From Reticulitermes speratus (taxonomy: Eukaryota; Arthropoda; Insecta; Blattodea; Rhinotermitidae), in contig JAJKFL010000005.1 in NCBI GenBank assembly GCA_021186555.1, positions 124,001-188,000 on the forward strand: a stretch of 64,000 nt of DNA, in the 5' to 3' direction. Shown here piece after piece: positions 20,933 to 31,024 of this stretch. Numbering within the stretch: the stretch's first letter is position 1; every line of letters begins with the position of its first letter. The notes beneath the pieces were generated by a model. The model saw only the letters and a program-made list of their open reading frames with translations. It ran no database searches and had not been told where the DNA came from. A program made the translations under genes and the position numbers.

Positions 20933-21243
20933 CGGTGGAGGCACACTCTTGTGAGGTGGGCACACTCTTGTGAGGTGGGGCACACTCTTGTGAGGTGGGG
21001 CACACTCTTGTGAGGTGGGGCACTACTCTTGTGAGGTGGGGCACACTCTGGTGAGGTGGGGCACACTCTTGTGAGGTGGGCACACTCTTGTGAGGTGGGG
21101 CACACTCTGTGTGAGGTGGGACACACTCTTGTGAGGTGGGGCACACTCTTGTGAGGTGGGCACACTCTTGTGAGGTGGGGCACACTCTTGTGAGGTGGGG
21201 CACACTCTGATGAGGTGGGGCACACTCTTGTGAGGTGGGGCAC
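20933..21243 (+). repeat. 20-bp minisatellite array, about 15 copies
   Basis: Monomer CACACTCTTGTGAGGTGGGG with 1-bp indels and a few CTGGTG or CTGATG variants. It ends close to the start of the LINE relic at 21292. Confidence 0.95.
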
Positions 21244-21291
21244 CAATGGCGTCTCTTGTTACACTGTCTCAAGCCAGTCACGACATGCCCC

Positions 21292-21547
21292 TCATTTTGT
21301 GACACTGTCACGTTCACAACTGCGCCACCGCGTGTCGCTATTCTGAGCCAGATTAGTCCAGTCCACATCTTCCCGTATTATTCTTAAGATAATTGTAATA
21401 TTTTCCTCCCATCTGCGGCTAGGTCTTATATGCGGTCTCCTTCCTTCAAATTTCCCTATATGCATTTCTCGCCTCCCCGTGCGTGCTACATACCCCACCC
21501 ACCTCCTCAACCTCCTTTATTTTTCATCCGACTAATATTTGGTGAGA
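21292..21547 (-). pseudogene. LINE ORF2 C-terminal relic, downstream part
   Basis: The minus strand reads RRWVGYVARTGRREMH, then GKFEGRRPHIRPSRRWEENI and DWTNLAQN. This matches, from memory, the very common insect non-LTR retrotransposon C-terminus with RMRWAGHVARMG, GKPEGKRPLGRPRRRWEDNI and DWINLAQDRD. A different frame just upstream reads FSPNISRM, matching the preceding YSSPNIIRM of the same family, so there is a frameshift. It is separated from its upstream half by the 9-mer array at 21548-22682. Clade not assigned. Confidence 0.78.
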
Positions 21548-22682
21548 AGTACATAACGTACATAATGTACATAACGTACATAACGTACACAATGTACATA
21601 ACGTACACAATGTACATAATGTACATAACGTACATAATGTACATAACGTACATAATGTACATAACATACACAATGTACATAACGTACATAATGTACATAA
21701 CGTACACAATGTACATAACGTACACAATGTACATAACACATAACGTACATAACGTACATAATGTACATAACGTACATAATGTACATAACGTACATAATGT
21801 ACATAACGTACACAATGTACATAACGTACACAATGTATATAACGTACACAATGTACATAACGTACATAATGTACATAACGTACACAATGTACATAACGTA
21901 CACAATGTACATAACGTACAAATGTACATAACGTACACAACGTACATAACGTACATAACACAAATAACGTACATAACGTACACAATGTACATAACGTACA
22001 CAATGTACACAACGTACATAATGTACATAACGTACACAATGTACATAACGTACACAATGTACATAACGTACATAACGTACACAATGTACATAACGTACAC
22101 AATGTACATAACGTACAGAATGTACATAACGTACACAACGTACATAACTACTACACATGTACATAACGTACACAATGTACATACGTACACAATGACATAA
22201 CGTACAAAAGTACATAACGTACACAATGTACATAACGTACACAATGTACATAACGTAAAATATAGTACATAACGTACACAATGTACATAACGTACACAAT
22301 GTACATAACGTACACAATGTACATAACGTACATAACACATAACGTACATAACGAACACAATGTACATAACGTACACAATGTACATAACGTACACAATGTA
22401 CATAACTTACACAATGTACATAACGTACATAATGTACATAACGTACATAACACATAACGTACACAATGTAAACAACGTACATAATGTACATAACGTACAC
22501 AATGTACATAACGTACATAATGTACATAACGTACATAATGTACATAACGTACACAATGTACATAACGTACATAATGTACATAACGTACACAATGTACATA
22601 ACGTACATAATGTACATAACGTACATAATGTACATAACGTACATAATGTACATAACGTACATAATGTACATAAGTACATAAT
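21548..22682 (+). repeat. 9/18-bp array inside a LINE relic
   Basis: About 125 copies of a 9-mer, mainly GTACATAAC alternating with GTACATAAT or GTACACAAT. It sits between the two halves of a LINE reading frame, at the codons for its conserved DLY-SSP motif. Palindromic GTAC/ACGT-rich units make both strands look alike and give long meaningless frames on all strands. Confidence 0.95.
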
Positions 22683-22880
22683 CACGTAGATCCTCATTTC
22701 GAAGTCTTCTCCAGCCTCCTGTTACTTCATTGTTCTTAGGTCTAAATGTCTGCCTCAGCACTGCTCTCAGACACCATCAGTCTGTATTCTTCTGCACGTA
22801 AAGGACCAAGTTTCGCACCCGTACAAAACAACACCACAAATTATATTCCGTACATTTTAATCTTTATGTAGTTAGGTAGC
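22683..22880 (-). pseudogene. LINE ORF2 relic, upstream part
   Basis: On the minus strand one frame gives TGAKLGPLRAEEYRLMVSES and the next gives VLRQTFRPKNNEVTGGWRRL then RNEDLRDY. This corresponds to the LINE segment with LREEHRLRVFENRVLRRIFG, KRDEVTGGWRKL and HNEELH that normally directly precedes the part at 21292-21547. There is at least one frameshift. It is the same degraded copy, split by the tandem array. Confidence 0.75.
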
Positions 22881-23033
22881 AAACGGAAGATGGAACTTAA
22901 TTTTAACGAACCTAACTGTAAATAATTGTCAATTTGTTGTTAGCAACAAGTTAGTTGTGTTCAGGCGTCTGCTTTCAAAACGGCGAATTCCTGGATAGTG
23001 ATTGCACGCAGCTGTTAAAGTGAATTACACACA

Positions 23034-23049
23034 AGCATGACGTCATGCT
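23034..23049. promoter_or_regulatory. Perfect 16-bp palindrome with CRE core
   Basis: AGCATGACGTCATGCT is fully self-complementary and contains TGACGTCA, the consensus site for CREB/ATF bZIP factors. It lies within the receptor intron, about 1.1 kb downstream of the TM6-TM7 exon. Function is untested; a single site can occur by chance. Confidence 0.4.
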
Positions 23050-23255
23050 GGTTTGACACAGTCAGCTCAAGGTAAGATCAGCGTTAATTTTGCTTTAAAC
23101 ATGTTTACAGACTTAGGCACTGCTAAAGATCTGGCAGTAATCGCATTGCTGTTGGGCCAAACATTTTCTGGAACAACACCAGCGCTCACTTAATCGCCCT
23201 GTGACGTCATAGTGACTGTTGGAATGAGCAGATACAGGCACAGGGTAGTGACTGA

Positions 23256-23300
23256 CCGTGAGCGTACCGTGAGCGTACCGTGAGCGTACCGTGAGCGTAC
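23256..23300 (+). repeat. 11-bp tandem repeat, 4 copies
   Basis: CCGTGAGCGTA repeated four times without change. Confidence 0.9.
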
Positions 23301-23449
23301 AATAGTGTGGACCAAACGTAACTCTTCGTGCTTGTTACGTTACTCAGTGTTACGTATCAGAAATACTTTGTCTACAAGCACAATAAACAGCAAAGTGGAA
23401 CTGCCGTTTGTTATTTTCCGTAGGCCTTACTTTTTATTTGTGTTTACTG

Positions 23450-23640
23450 ATACGTCGGCGTCGGTGACAGACGGAGGGCTGGGGATGGGGCGTTGATGGA
23501 ACGGAAGGGCTGGGAGAAAAGGAGACGCTGTCCCAGTGTCATTTTGTCCACCACAAATCCTACATGGACTGACCAGGAATGGCACACAGGCTTCTGCAGT
23601 GACAGGCCGGCGACTAACCGCCTGAGCCATGGCACAGCCG
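23450..23640 (-). mobile_element. SINE family B copy
   Basis: On the minus strand GTGCCATGGCTCAGGCGGTT is a tRNA-like A-box head. It is followed by AGTCGCCGGCC and, further on, GGATTTGTGGTGGACAAAAT then GACACTGGGACAG. The same blocks in the same order occur at 33576-33677 on the plus strand. The tail after them is C-rich. No recognisable B box. Confidence 0.6.
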
Positions 23641-24108
23641 AAATGCGCGCCTTTAAGGTTACAAGCTAGACGTTAGTTTTGGGACGGAGCAACAGGTAAC
23701 AGTGTCATGATGATGATAACATGCATATAACAGGAGAGGTTTCATGATTGACTGACTGTGTGTGTGTGTGTACTATCCTCTGGTACAGGACGTCTGCACA
23801 TAAGAACAAGCAGAAGCCGAAGGAGCCACAACACTAAAGGAAAGCAACGAGAAAAAGAGGTAATGTGAAGAAAATAATAATTCGAGCAGAAGAGATAAGA
23901 AATAAAACAGACAAAAAGCAGAAAACGTTAGGGCAAGAAGAAGAAGAAACAATGAAACACATGATTAAAGAAAAGAAGAAGAAACGGGCAAAGAAAGGGA
24001 CAAATAAAAGCAAGCGCAGTGTGCAAACACACGTTGAAAGGTTTATCCAAATAGCCAAACGTGTTCCTTTGAGGAACCATCCCTGTCAGCACTGTAGCTG
24101 GACCTTAC
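23641..24108. other. Unique intronic sequence next to receptor donor
   Basis: No gene seen. A purine-rich stretch at about 23820-24010 and a short (GT)n tract near 23757-23771 are the only structure. Confidence 0.5.
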
Positions 24109-24323
24109 CTTGAACGCCTCGCGGAACTTGTGTGACATGATGTGGTAGAGCACCGGGTTGACAGTGGTCGACATGTAGTACAGCACGCCGGAGGTGTAGG
24201 TGAGCGTTTTGTACACGGTGAGCAGCAGAGGGCTGTCGGAGTTGTTGCTGCGCGCGTACACTGCCAGCAGGCGCTGTGCGTGGAACGGAGCCCAGCAGAT
24301 GAAGAAGGCGACCACCACTGCCA
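24109..24323 (-). CDS. TM6-TM7 exon of a CAPA/pyrokinin (neuromedin-U-like) GPCR
   Basis: A 215-nt internal exon encoding 71 full codons after a split codon. It has an acceptor (TTGCTTGCAG before 24323) and a donor (GTAAGG after 24109). It contains TM6 with FFICWAPFHAQRL, the CWxP signature plus the FHAQRL motif typical of neuromedin-U/CAPA/pyrokinin receptors. After an extracellular loop 3, TM7 has YYMSTTVNPVLY, the NPxxY activation motif. Helix 8 follows with HKFREAF. The receptor would sit in the plasma membrane and couple an amidated neuropeptide to G-protein signalling. The next coding exon in phase is 940-1797. Exons for TM1-TM5 were not recognised between 24324 and 64000. Subtype (CAPA or pyrokinin) needs the rest of the gene. 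Confidence 0.9.
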
Positions 24324-24864
24324 CTGCAAGCAATGCAACAAGGGTTAGACCGGATGGCTGGAGAACAGTACACGTACAGTTGGTAACAAGTGAGCTTTAA
24401 CAGGAGGTGGTCGCATCATTAGATGTTTAGGCCCAGTAACCGATGTATTCCAATAAAATTATATTTGGCTCAAGCGCAATTGTGTTTTGTGCGTGCGAGT
24501 TAACTACGTATATTACATGAACTATAATGTTCTGTTTTGTTCTATCTGCTTAGAGCTGTGTGTAAAATTCAATTTAGACTTGTAAACTGAACACCTAAAT
24601 ATGGCCACTTTTGTTTTTGACAGGATCTATACATTTTGTCCGCAATTTTCGCCTGTTAATAAGGGACACACACTCACGTTGTCAAGGTTAGAGCTTTACT
24701 CGTGAGTCAACAATAATACCTATGTTTGTAACAGTGACCAGGAAAGGAACAGTGATAAAAATATGATTTTTGTAACATGTTACCATAAAAACTGAAGACA
24801 GGAAGCAGCTCAAAATAACTGGCCATGAAATTTACAGCTTTCTGTGATATCATGGCTTATGATT
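24324..24864. other. Upstream intron of the receptor gene
   Basis: No exon, repeat array or recognisable element seen. Confidence 0.5.
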
Positions 24865-25100
24865 CAATAGATATGTACCAACAGTTCGGAGGAACGTGCT
24901 GCCACCATCTTCAGGACGGAACGGTAATCATAGCCTGAAAATGGTCTCCGGTTGCCAGTCCACAGCAATGTCATGGTCCATAACCCCCACGTCATTCCCA
25001 ACTTCCCCCACGCTCGGGTTAGCACTTCACCCCGAAGTACGTCTCCCCAAAACAGCGCCACCTCTCAGAAGACAGCTGTCAGAGCATCAAGACACATTGC
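24865..25100 (-). repeat. Dispersed interspersed repeat fragment
   Basis: On the minus strand a frame ends in LKMVAARSSELLVHIY and on the plus strand the start reads CAGTTCGGAGGAACGTGCTG. From memory these match a very abundant interspersed repeat in termite and cockroach assemblies (LKMEAARSSETLV). Element class unknown. Not a gene. Confidence 0.5.
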
Positions 25101-25876
25101 TTTAGCTACTTTCGTAGCAAGTTACTTAGCAAGCCAGTTCAATACAACGATATTCATGGTCCATTGCCACACAGTTTCTGACGCTTGTGGTGGTAGCAGC
25201 TGATCTTGTGAAGACGTCAGACATGGAGTGTCGCGGTGTTCAGGCCGAGTTTTACGCATTTAACGCGATAAGAATTGAAGAACACACACACTGTGTCACC
25301 GAAAGTTTCTGCCAGTGCAAAAATGTGTGAATGTGATTTAACAGCACAAGCTGGTTGCATGTTTCGGTACAACGTGTCACATTGGGGCGAATATCGTATT
25401 ACAAGCTGCTGTCTTTGCAGTGCGCGATTTTTCTTTATTATTATTATCATTATTGTTATTATCATTACTGTTTTATCAGTATTTATTTTCCCAGTCCCAG
25501 GCACACATTTCCTAGGGCTTTGTCTGCTAACGCCTGGTTTCTGAAGTGCACAGCCCCTACGATCTATATCACTTACAGTGTGTTCTATTTCTATGATCTA
25601 TCTGTCCCTCCTTACAGCAGTTCTTCACCGTTTGTGCTAATTACTTCCTTAGGGTTTCCAATTTAAATTTTGTATTGCATAAGAATTTACCTAAATTCCT
25701 CAATTCTACGATCGCCGTAAAGCTAATTAGTTTTTACACGCAGTTTTCTCGTTTATATTTACCCATTTACCATTATAACGTTTTTATCTTCGTGCGTGAT
25801 TTTCGTCTTTCGCAGCGGTGAAGTTGATGCCTTCGGTATGCTAAATACTGCGCAACTTAAAGGGTAATTTGTTACT
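25101..25876. other. Unique sequence
   Basis: AT-rich with a short ATT/TTA-rich run near 25436-25470. No gene or family recognised. A GTTTCGGTACAACG fragment near 25360 may be a degraded foldback half. Confidence 0.45.
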
Positions 25877-25975
25877 GACGTTTCGGGACATCGTATCCGT
25901 CTCTTTTCAAGGGTCAAAATTTCGTAGAAGAATTCGTGACCCTTGAAATGGACCTACTCGTTTTCCCGAAACGTC
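25877..25975 (+). mobile_element. GTTTCG foldback element, 99 bp
   Basis: Arms GACGTTTCGGGA and TCCCGAAACGTC at the ends, with an inner pair TTCAAGGGTCA / TGACCCTTGAA. It shares the outer motif with the foldbacks at 29866-29997 and 61364-61577. Confidence 0.7.
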
Positions 25976-26126
25976 GGTATCAACTATCCATTCACACTTT
26001 CCTCTCCATCTTTGCGTTTTCGTACATTTCAGCAGACTGTGCAACTCATTCTCCTCCTCTCTGCGTAGGGGGCACATTCCCCTCCCTATTCTCGACTTCA
26101 AATTTCAATTTACAAAATTGCAATCG

Positions 26127-26996
26127 AAACCACGCTATCACCCTCTTATTCATATCAGACAGCTATGTATTCTTCCCTCCTTCCCCCACACCTCTCTCAC
26201 ATCACAAAACCACGCTATCACCCTCTCATTCATATCAGACAGCTATGTATTCTTCCCTCCTTCCCCCACACCTCTCTCACATCACAAAACCACGCTATCA
26301 CCCTCTCATTCATATCAGACAGCTATGTATTCTTCCCTCCTTCCCCCACACCTCTCTCACATCACAAAACCACGCTATCACCCTCTCATTCATATCAGAC
26401 AGCTATGTATTCTTCCCTCCTTCCCCCACACCTCTCTCACATCACAAAACCACGCTATCACCCTCTCATTCATATCAGACAGCTATGTATTCTTCCCTCC
26501 TTCCCCCACACCTCTCTCACATCACAAAACCACGCTATCACCCTCTTCATTCATATCAGACAGCTATGTATTCTTCCCTCCTTCCCCCACACCTCTCTCA
26601 CATCACAAAACCACGCTATCACCCTCTCATTCATATCAGACAGCTATGTATTCTTCCCTCCTTCCCCCACACCTCTCCACATCCAAAACACGCTATCACC
26701 CCTCTCATCATATCAGACAGCTATGTATTCTTCCTCCTTCCCCACACCTCTCTACATCACCAAACCACGCTATCACCCTTCATTCATCTCCAGTCAGCTA
26801 TGTATTCTTCCCTCCTTCCCCCACACCTCTCTCACATCACAAAACCACGCTATCACCCTCTCATTCATATCAGACAGCTATGTATTCTTCCCTCCTTCCC
26901 CCACACCTCTCTCACATCACAAAACCACGCTATCACCCTCTCATTCATATCAGACAGCTATGTATTCTTCCCTCCTTCCCCCACACCTCTCCGACA
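26127..26996 (+). repeat. 80-bp minisatellite array, about 11 copies
   Basis: C-rich monomer with CCACGCTATCACCCTCTCAT and TCTTCCCTCCTTCCCCCACA. The first five copies are almost identical. Copies at 26680-26800 carry several small deletions, then perfect copies resume. Monomer length keeps all plus frames open; the resulting frames are not genes. Confidence 0.95.
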
Positions 26997-27344
26997 TCCC
27001 AGCATGAAGCTAACGACACCCCCCCTTCCCTCACTCCCTCTGTACTCATCTCTCTTTTCATATCGTTACATCTAGCTCTATATCTCGGCATATTACACTT
27101 ACATTCATCTCCAGTTCATTATGCCAAGTTTACCCAACACAATTTTGTCTACGCTTCATCTAGTTTGCTGCCCAGAAATTTAACAAAAGATGTCTGTGAA
27201 AAAAGAATAATAGAAATAAAAAATTAAAAAAGTAATTTCACTAAAACTGCGTTTTCGTACAATTTGTAATAGGAATTTGCCATAAGCTGGCATCTTATTC
27301 TGACCACTGTAGTCAGTGTGTCGGCATGACAGAAGGTCTACATA
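26997..27344. other. Unique sequence
   Basis: No feature recognised. Confidence 0.45.
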
Positions 27345-27452
27345 TACAGATAAATCCTGACAGACATGACAGAAGGTACTACAGTAAGTGACAGACAATG
27401 ACAGAAGGTCTACAGTAAGTGACAGACATGACAGAAGGTCTACAGTAAGTGG
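27345..27452 (+). repeat. 30-bp repeat, about 3.5 copies
   Basis: Units with GACAGACATGACAGAAGGT and CTACAGTAAGT, slightly degraded. Confidence 0.85.
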
Positions 27453-27697
27453 ACAGACGGAATGTCAGATGACATTCGGGAAAGTAAGCATCAGCGCACA
27501 CACGCAAGCGATCGTGTACAGATTTAAATACTTACTAAGCCATCCAGTAAAGGCCTTTCTGAGAAACTAACAGCCCTTCAGCTTAAATAAACATTCTGTA
27601 TTTTATGAATTTCGATACTTCGTTATCGCGTAAATAAAAGCCCGGTACTGATTTCTGCCTGAGCCACACGAATCCCGCTACACTCTATTCCTGTACG

Positions 27698-27733
<36 letters not shown>

Positions 27734-27879
27734 TATCAGTACAACTGCACAGTTTCTGAAAAGTATGAATACGGACTGCATTTGAACTGTATTTGGACTA
27801 CATGAAGGAAGCGTGGGGTCCGCAGAAGTTCTGTCAGTTTAGTTCGCCCCACAGCATTTGTTCTAGTCCGAGGTCCTCT
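27453..27879. other. Unique sequence with a (CA)n run
   Basis: A pure (CA)n of about 17 repeats lies at 27698-27731. Nothing else seen. Confidence 0.6.
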
Positions 27880-28780
27880 GTGACATATCGTGAAATGCTG
27901 CGACATATCGTGAAATGCTGCGACATATCGTGAAATGCTGTGACATATCGTGAAATGCTGTGACATATCGTGAAATGCTGCGACATATCGTGAAATGCTG
28001 TGACATATCGTGAAATGCTGTGACATACCGTGAAATGCTGTGACATATCGTGAAATGCTGTGACGTATCGTGAAATGCTGTGACATATCGTGAAATGCTG
28101 TGACATATCGTGAAATGCTGCGACATATCGTGAAATACTGTGACATCTCGTGAAATGCTGTGACATCTCGTGAAATGCTGTGACATCTCGTGACATGCTG
28201 TGACATCTCGTGACATGCTGTGGCATCTCATAACATGCTGTGACATATCGTGAAATGCTGTGGCATATCGTGAAATGCCGTGACATATCGTGAAATGCTG
28301 TGACATATCGTGAAATGCTGTGACATATCGTGAAATGCTGTGACATATCGTAACATGCTGTGACATATCGTGAAATGCTGTGACATATCGTGAAATGCTG
28401 TGACATATCGTAACATGCTGTGACATATCGTGAAATGCTGCGACATATCGTAACATGCTGTGACATATCGTGAAATGCTGTGACATATCGTAACATGCTG
28501 TGACATATCGTGAAATGCTGTGACATATCGTGAAATGCTGTGACATATCGTAACATGCTGTGACATATCGTGAAATGCTGTGGCATATCGTGAAATGCCG
28601 TGACATATCGTGAAATGCCGTGACATATCGTGAAATGCTGTGACATATCGTGAAATGCTGTGACATATCGTGAAATGCTGTGACATATCGTGAAATGCTG
28701 CGACATTTCGTAACATGCTGTGTCATATCGTGAAATGCTGTGACATATCGTGACATGCTGTGACATATCGTAACATGCTG
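27880..28780 (+). repeat. 20-bp minisatellite array, 45 copies
   Basis: Monomer TGACATATCGTGAAATGCTG, 45 copies without a single length change across 900 bp. Variants (TAACATG, TGACATG, CGACAT, CATCTCG) are clustered, showing local spread of variant copies. Confidence 0.98.
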
Positions 28781-29378
28781 TTTGCTAAGTGAAGAGCTAT
28801 ATGCCTCTGGCAACACCGCATATCTGGAGGACTCGCCGCTTGTGGGCAGTCCGCGACTGCTTACCCAACACATTCGCAGCTACCCTCAACTTCTGCACAT
28901 CTTGCCTGTCTACAACCTGAGGACGCGCCACGCCGTGGTAACAGTGGCTCACTTACATATTACTGGCATTAAATTTTAAGCTGTGATGTAATCATGTGTT
29001 TTAAGTAGGACATGACTTCAGGTACTTGATTGCGGTGTGTTGTAAGACATTATGAAATGAGATGAAGTCAGAACAAAAGTTTGATTGGGTATGATACTGT
29101 GGTGGCGGTTGTGGCGCGAATGATTAGGGACTTAGAGCATCCGCACTGTTAACTGTTATTGCTAATGTGTGTACTGTGCATGTAGGCTGTTGAAGGCGAA
29201 AGAGTGGAAGTATTTTGTGTGTCCAATGCTCTCCGATTTTCGAAAGAGCGTTACTTGTGAAAGGCTCCCAGGCTTCGCCCGTTTGTCTGCTGCTAGCAGC
29301 ATGAAGATGATATGGAGCAAAAGCAGAATCGTACTGATAGGGAAAAACAGTAATTACATATAAAGATCCAGTTCGTAC
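28781..29378. other. Unique sequence
   Basis: No gene or known element recognised. Confidence 0.45.
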
Positions 29379-29430
29379 CGCGCAGTAAACACTCTCCCTC
29401 TCGATTATAAAAACCAATCAGTTAACATGT
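29379..29430 (+). repeat. Dispersed repeat family A, copy 2
   Basis: ACCGCGCAGTAAACACTC followed by GATTATAAAAACCAATCAGTT, close to the copy at 301-360. Confidence 0.6.
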
Positions 29431-29680
29431 ACAGTTTGAAGAAATAATCGCTCTGTTCTGAAATTAATAAAAATCACAGAAATAAATTCTCGGACTTCCC
29501 GGTTCCAAGGGACTGGAGTTGTAAGAATATTGGCTGTTGGCACGTGTCAGCTTGTAGTTGGTACACGTGCACTGACATTTCACAGCCAACTGCTGCCTGC
29601 GGTGTACACTGCTACCAGATGTGTGGCGTAAGATCTCTGAAGCAGGTCACATTTGTGATGTACAGCATTACTACGGCTAC

Positions 29681-29812
29681 TGCCACAAATACTACCAGTA
29701 GTCTACTGCCACAAATACTACCAGTAGTTTACTGCCACAAGCAATACCAGTAGTCTACTGCCACAAATACTACCAGTAGTCTACTGCCACAAATACTACC
29801 AGTAGTCTACCG
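29681..29812 (+). repeat. 26-bp repeat, 5 copies
   Basis: Unit contains CTGCCACAAATACTACCAGT. Each has the inverted repeat ACTAC-CA-GTAGT. It is followed by an interrupted CCACCACCACC/ATC run and a foldback element. Confidence 0.93.
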
Positions 29813-29865
29813 CCACCACCACCGCCATCATCATCATTAAATAAGGAAGTTCCTTTCTTCTGCGA

Positions 29866-29997
29866 TGTGACGCTGTCGCTGGATATTTTTTTCCCGACGT
29901 TTCGAGACACTCGTATAATTCATTCGATACTTAAAGACGAGACCACTACGTTGTCACGAAACGTCGGGAACTAACCGTCCGGTGACACAGCGTCACA
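29866..29997 (+). mobile_element. GTTTCG foldback element, 132 bp
   Basis: Outer arms TGTGACGCTGT and ACAGCGTCACA, inner arms TTCCCGACGTTTCG and CGAAACGTCGGGAA, loop of about 50 nt. No coding capacity. Confidence 0.75.
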
Positions 29998-30587
29998 CCC
30001 ATCCACACAGCTGTAATAACCCCAAAAATTCGCCTACGCAATGTGAGTCTTAATTCCATGTTTGGGGCGCCCGATGTAATGCAGACAGAGATGCTTATTT
30101 TCGTGTTTGCTGTAAGTCGACACGCGGCTGCACAGGCTCTGTGTTTCACTTGGCAGGGCGCACAAAGGCCTTCTGTGCTCAAATTCATCGCGTACTGCGA
30201 ATTTATTGCAAAACGTATCAAAGAAATCGAATTGCAGCGAAATGTGATTTATTTATCGTGTCTTGAAAATCTGGTACGATAACTGTCAGAACATTTGCAA
30301 CTGACAGCTTCACTGGTACAGTGAACTGCTCAAGAACAGAGACTTCTTTCTTCTGGTCTGCGACGCACGTGGGTACGAATTGCCGCTTCTTAGGAATATA
30401 AGTCAGGTCCCAGAAAACTACACGGCGTCACAATCCGGAAGAGAGCAGGCTGCGTACCTGAACAGTCCACTTGCACGACGCACACAGCAATGACACGGCG
30501 CTGTTCGCTGCCTTGAAGAGTTGCCGTACACGTGGCACAGGGAGCGCAGACACGTGCGTGACATAAACGAACTGCATGCAAGACAGT
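29998..30587. other. Unique sequence
   Basis: No gene or repeat recognised. Confidence 0.45.
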
Positions 30588-31024
30588 GAAGTGTGCAGAG
30601 GTGAAGAGCAGCAAGTGTGCAGAGGTGAAGAGCAGCAAGTGTGCAGAGGTGAAGAGCAGCAAGTGTGCAGAGGTGAAGAGCAGCAAGTGTGCAGAGGTGA
30701 AGAGCAGCAAGTGTGCAGAGGTGAAGAGCAGCAAGTGTGCAGAGGTGAAGAGCAGCAAGTGTGCAGAGGTGAAGAGCAGCAAGTGTGCAGAGGTGAAGAG
30801 CAGCAAGTGTGCAGAGGTGAAGAGCAGCAAGTGTGCAGAGGTGAAGAGCAGCAAGTGTGCAGAGGTGAAGAGCAGCAAGTGTGCAGAGGTGAAGAGCAGC
30901 AAGTGTGCAGAGGTGAAGAGCAGCAAGTGTGCAGAGGTGAAGAGCAGCAAGTGTGCAGAGGTGAAGAGCAGCAAGTGTGCAGAGGTGAAGAGCAGCAAGT
31001 GTGCAGAGGTGAAGAGCAGCAAGT
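30588..31024 (+). repeat. 24-bp array, 18 essentially perfect copies
   Basis: Monomer AGAGGTGAAGAGCAGCAA plus GTGTGC, repeated 18 times with no difference that I can see. Complete homogeneity implies very recent expansion. The unit is eight codons long, which opens five frames; none looks like a gene. Confidence 0.98.

Larger units (their letters stand above)
22881..23449. other. Unique intronic sequence
   Basis: No gene recognised. It holds a 16-bp CRE-type palindrome (23034-23049) and a short 11-bp array (23256-23300). Confidence 0.5.
1798..24108 (-). other. Large phase-0 intron of the peptide receptor gene
   Basis: Bounded by donor GTAAGG (minus strand, 24103-24108) and acceptor TTGCAG (1798-1803). 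Both flanking exons are in phase 0. The intron is about 22.3 kb and is largely made of tandem arrays, SINEs, a LINE relic and a complete Gypsy retrotransposon. The stretch 1804-3104 shows nothing else except a poly-C tract and a foldback half-copy near 2795. Confidence 0.65.

Noticed and set aside
21430..22761. Long overlapping frames rich in VMYIMY, CTLCTL or NVHNVH repeats
   Set aside because: Artefacts of the 9-bp array within the LINE relic.
25936..27227. Three overlapping plus-strand frames of 280-379 residues
   Set aside because: They cover the 80-bp array; each frame repeats the same peptide, and none has domain similarity I know.
27736..28873. Minus-strand frames with SRYVTAFHDMSQHFTIC-type repeats
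   Set aside because: Translation of the 20-bp array with no indels; three frames open at once.
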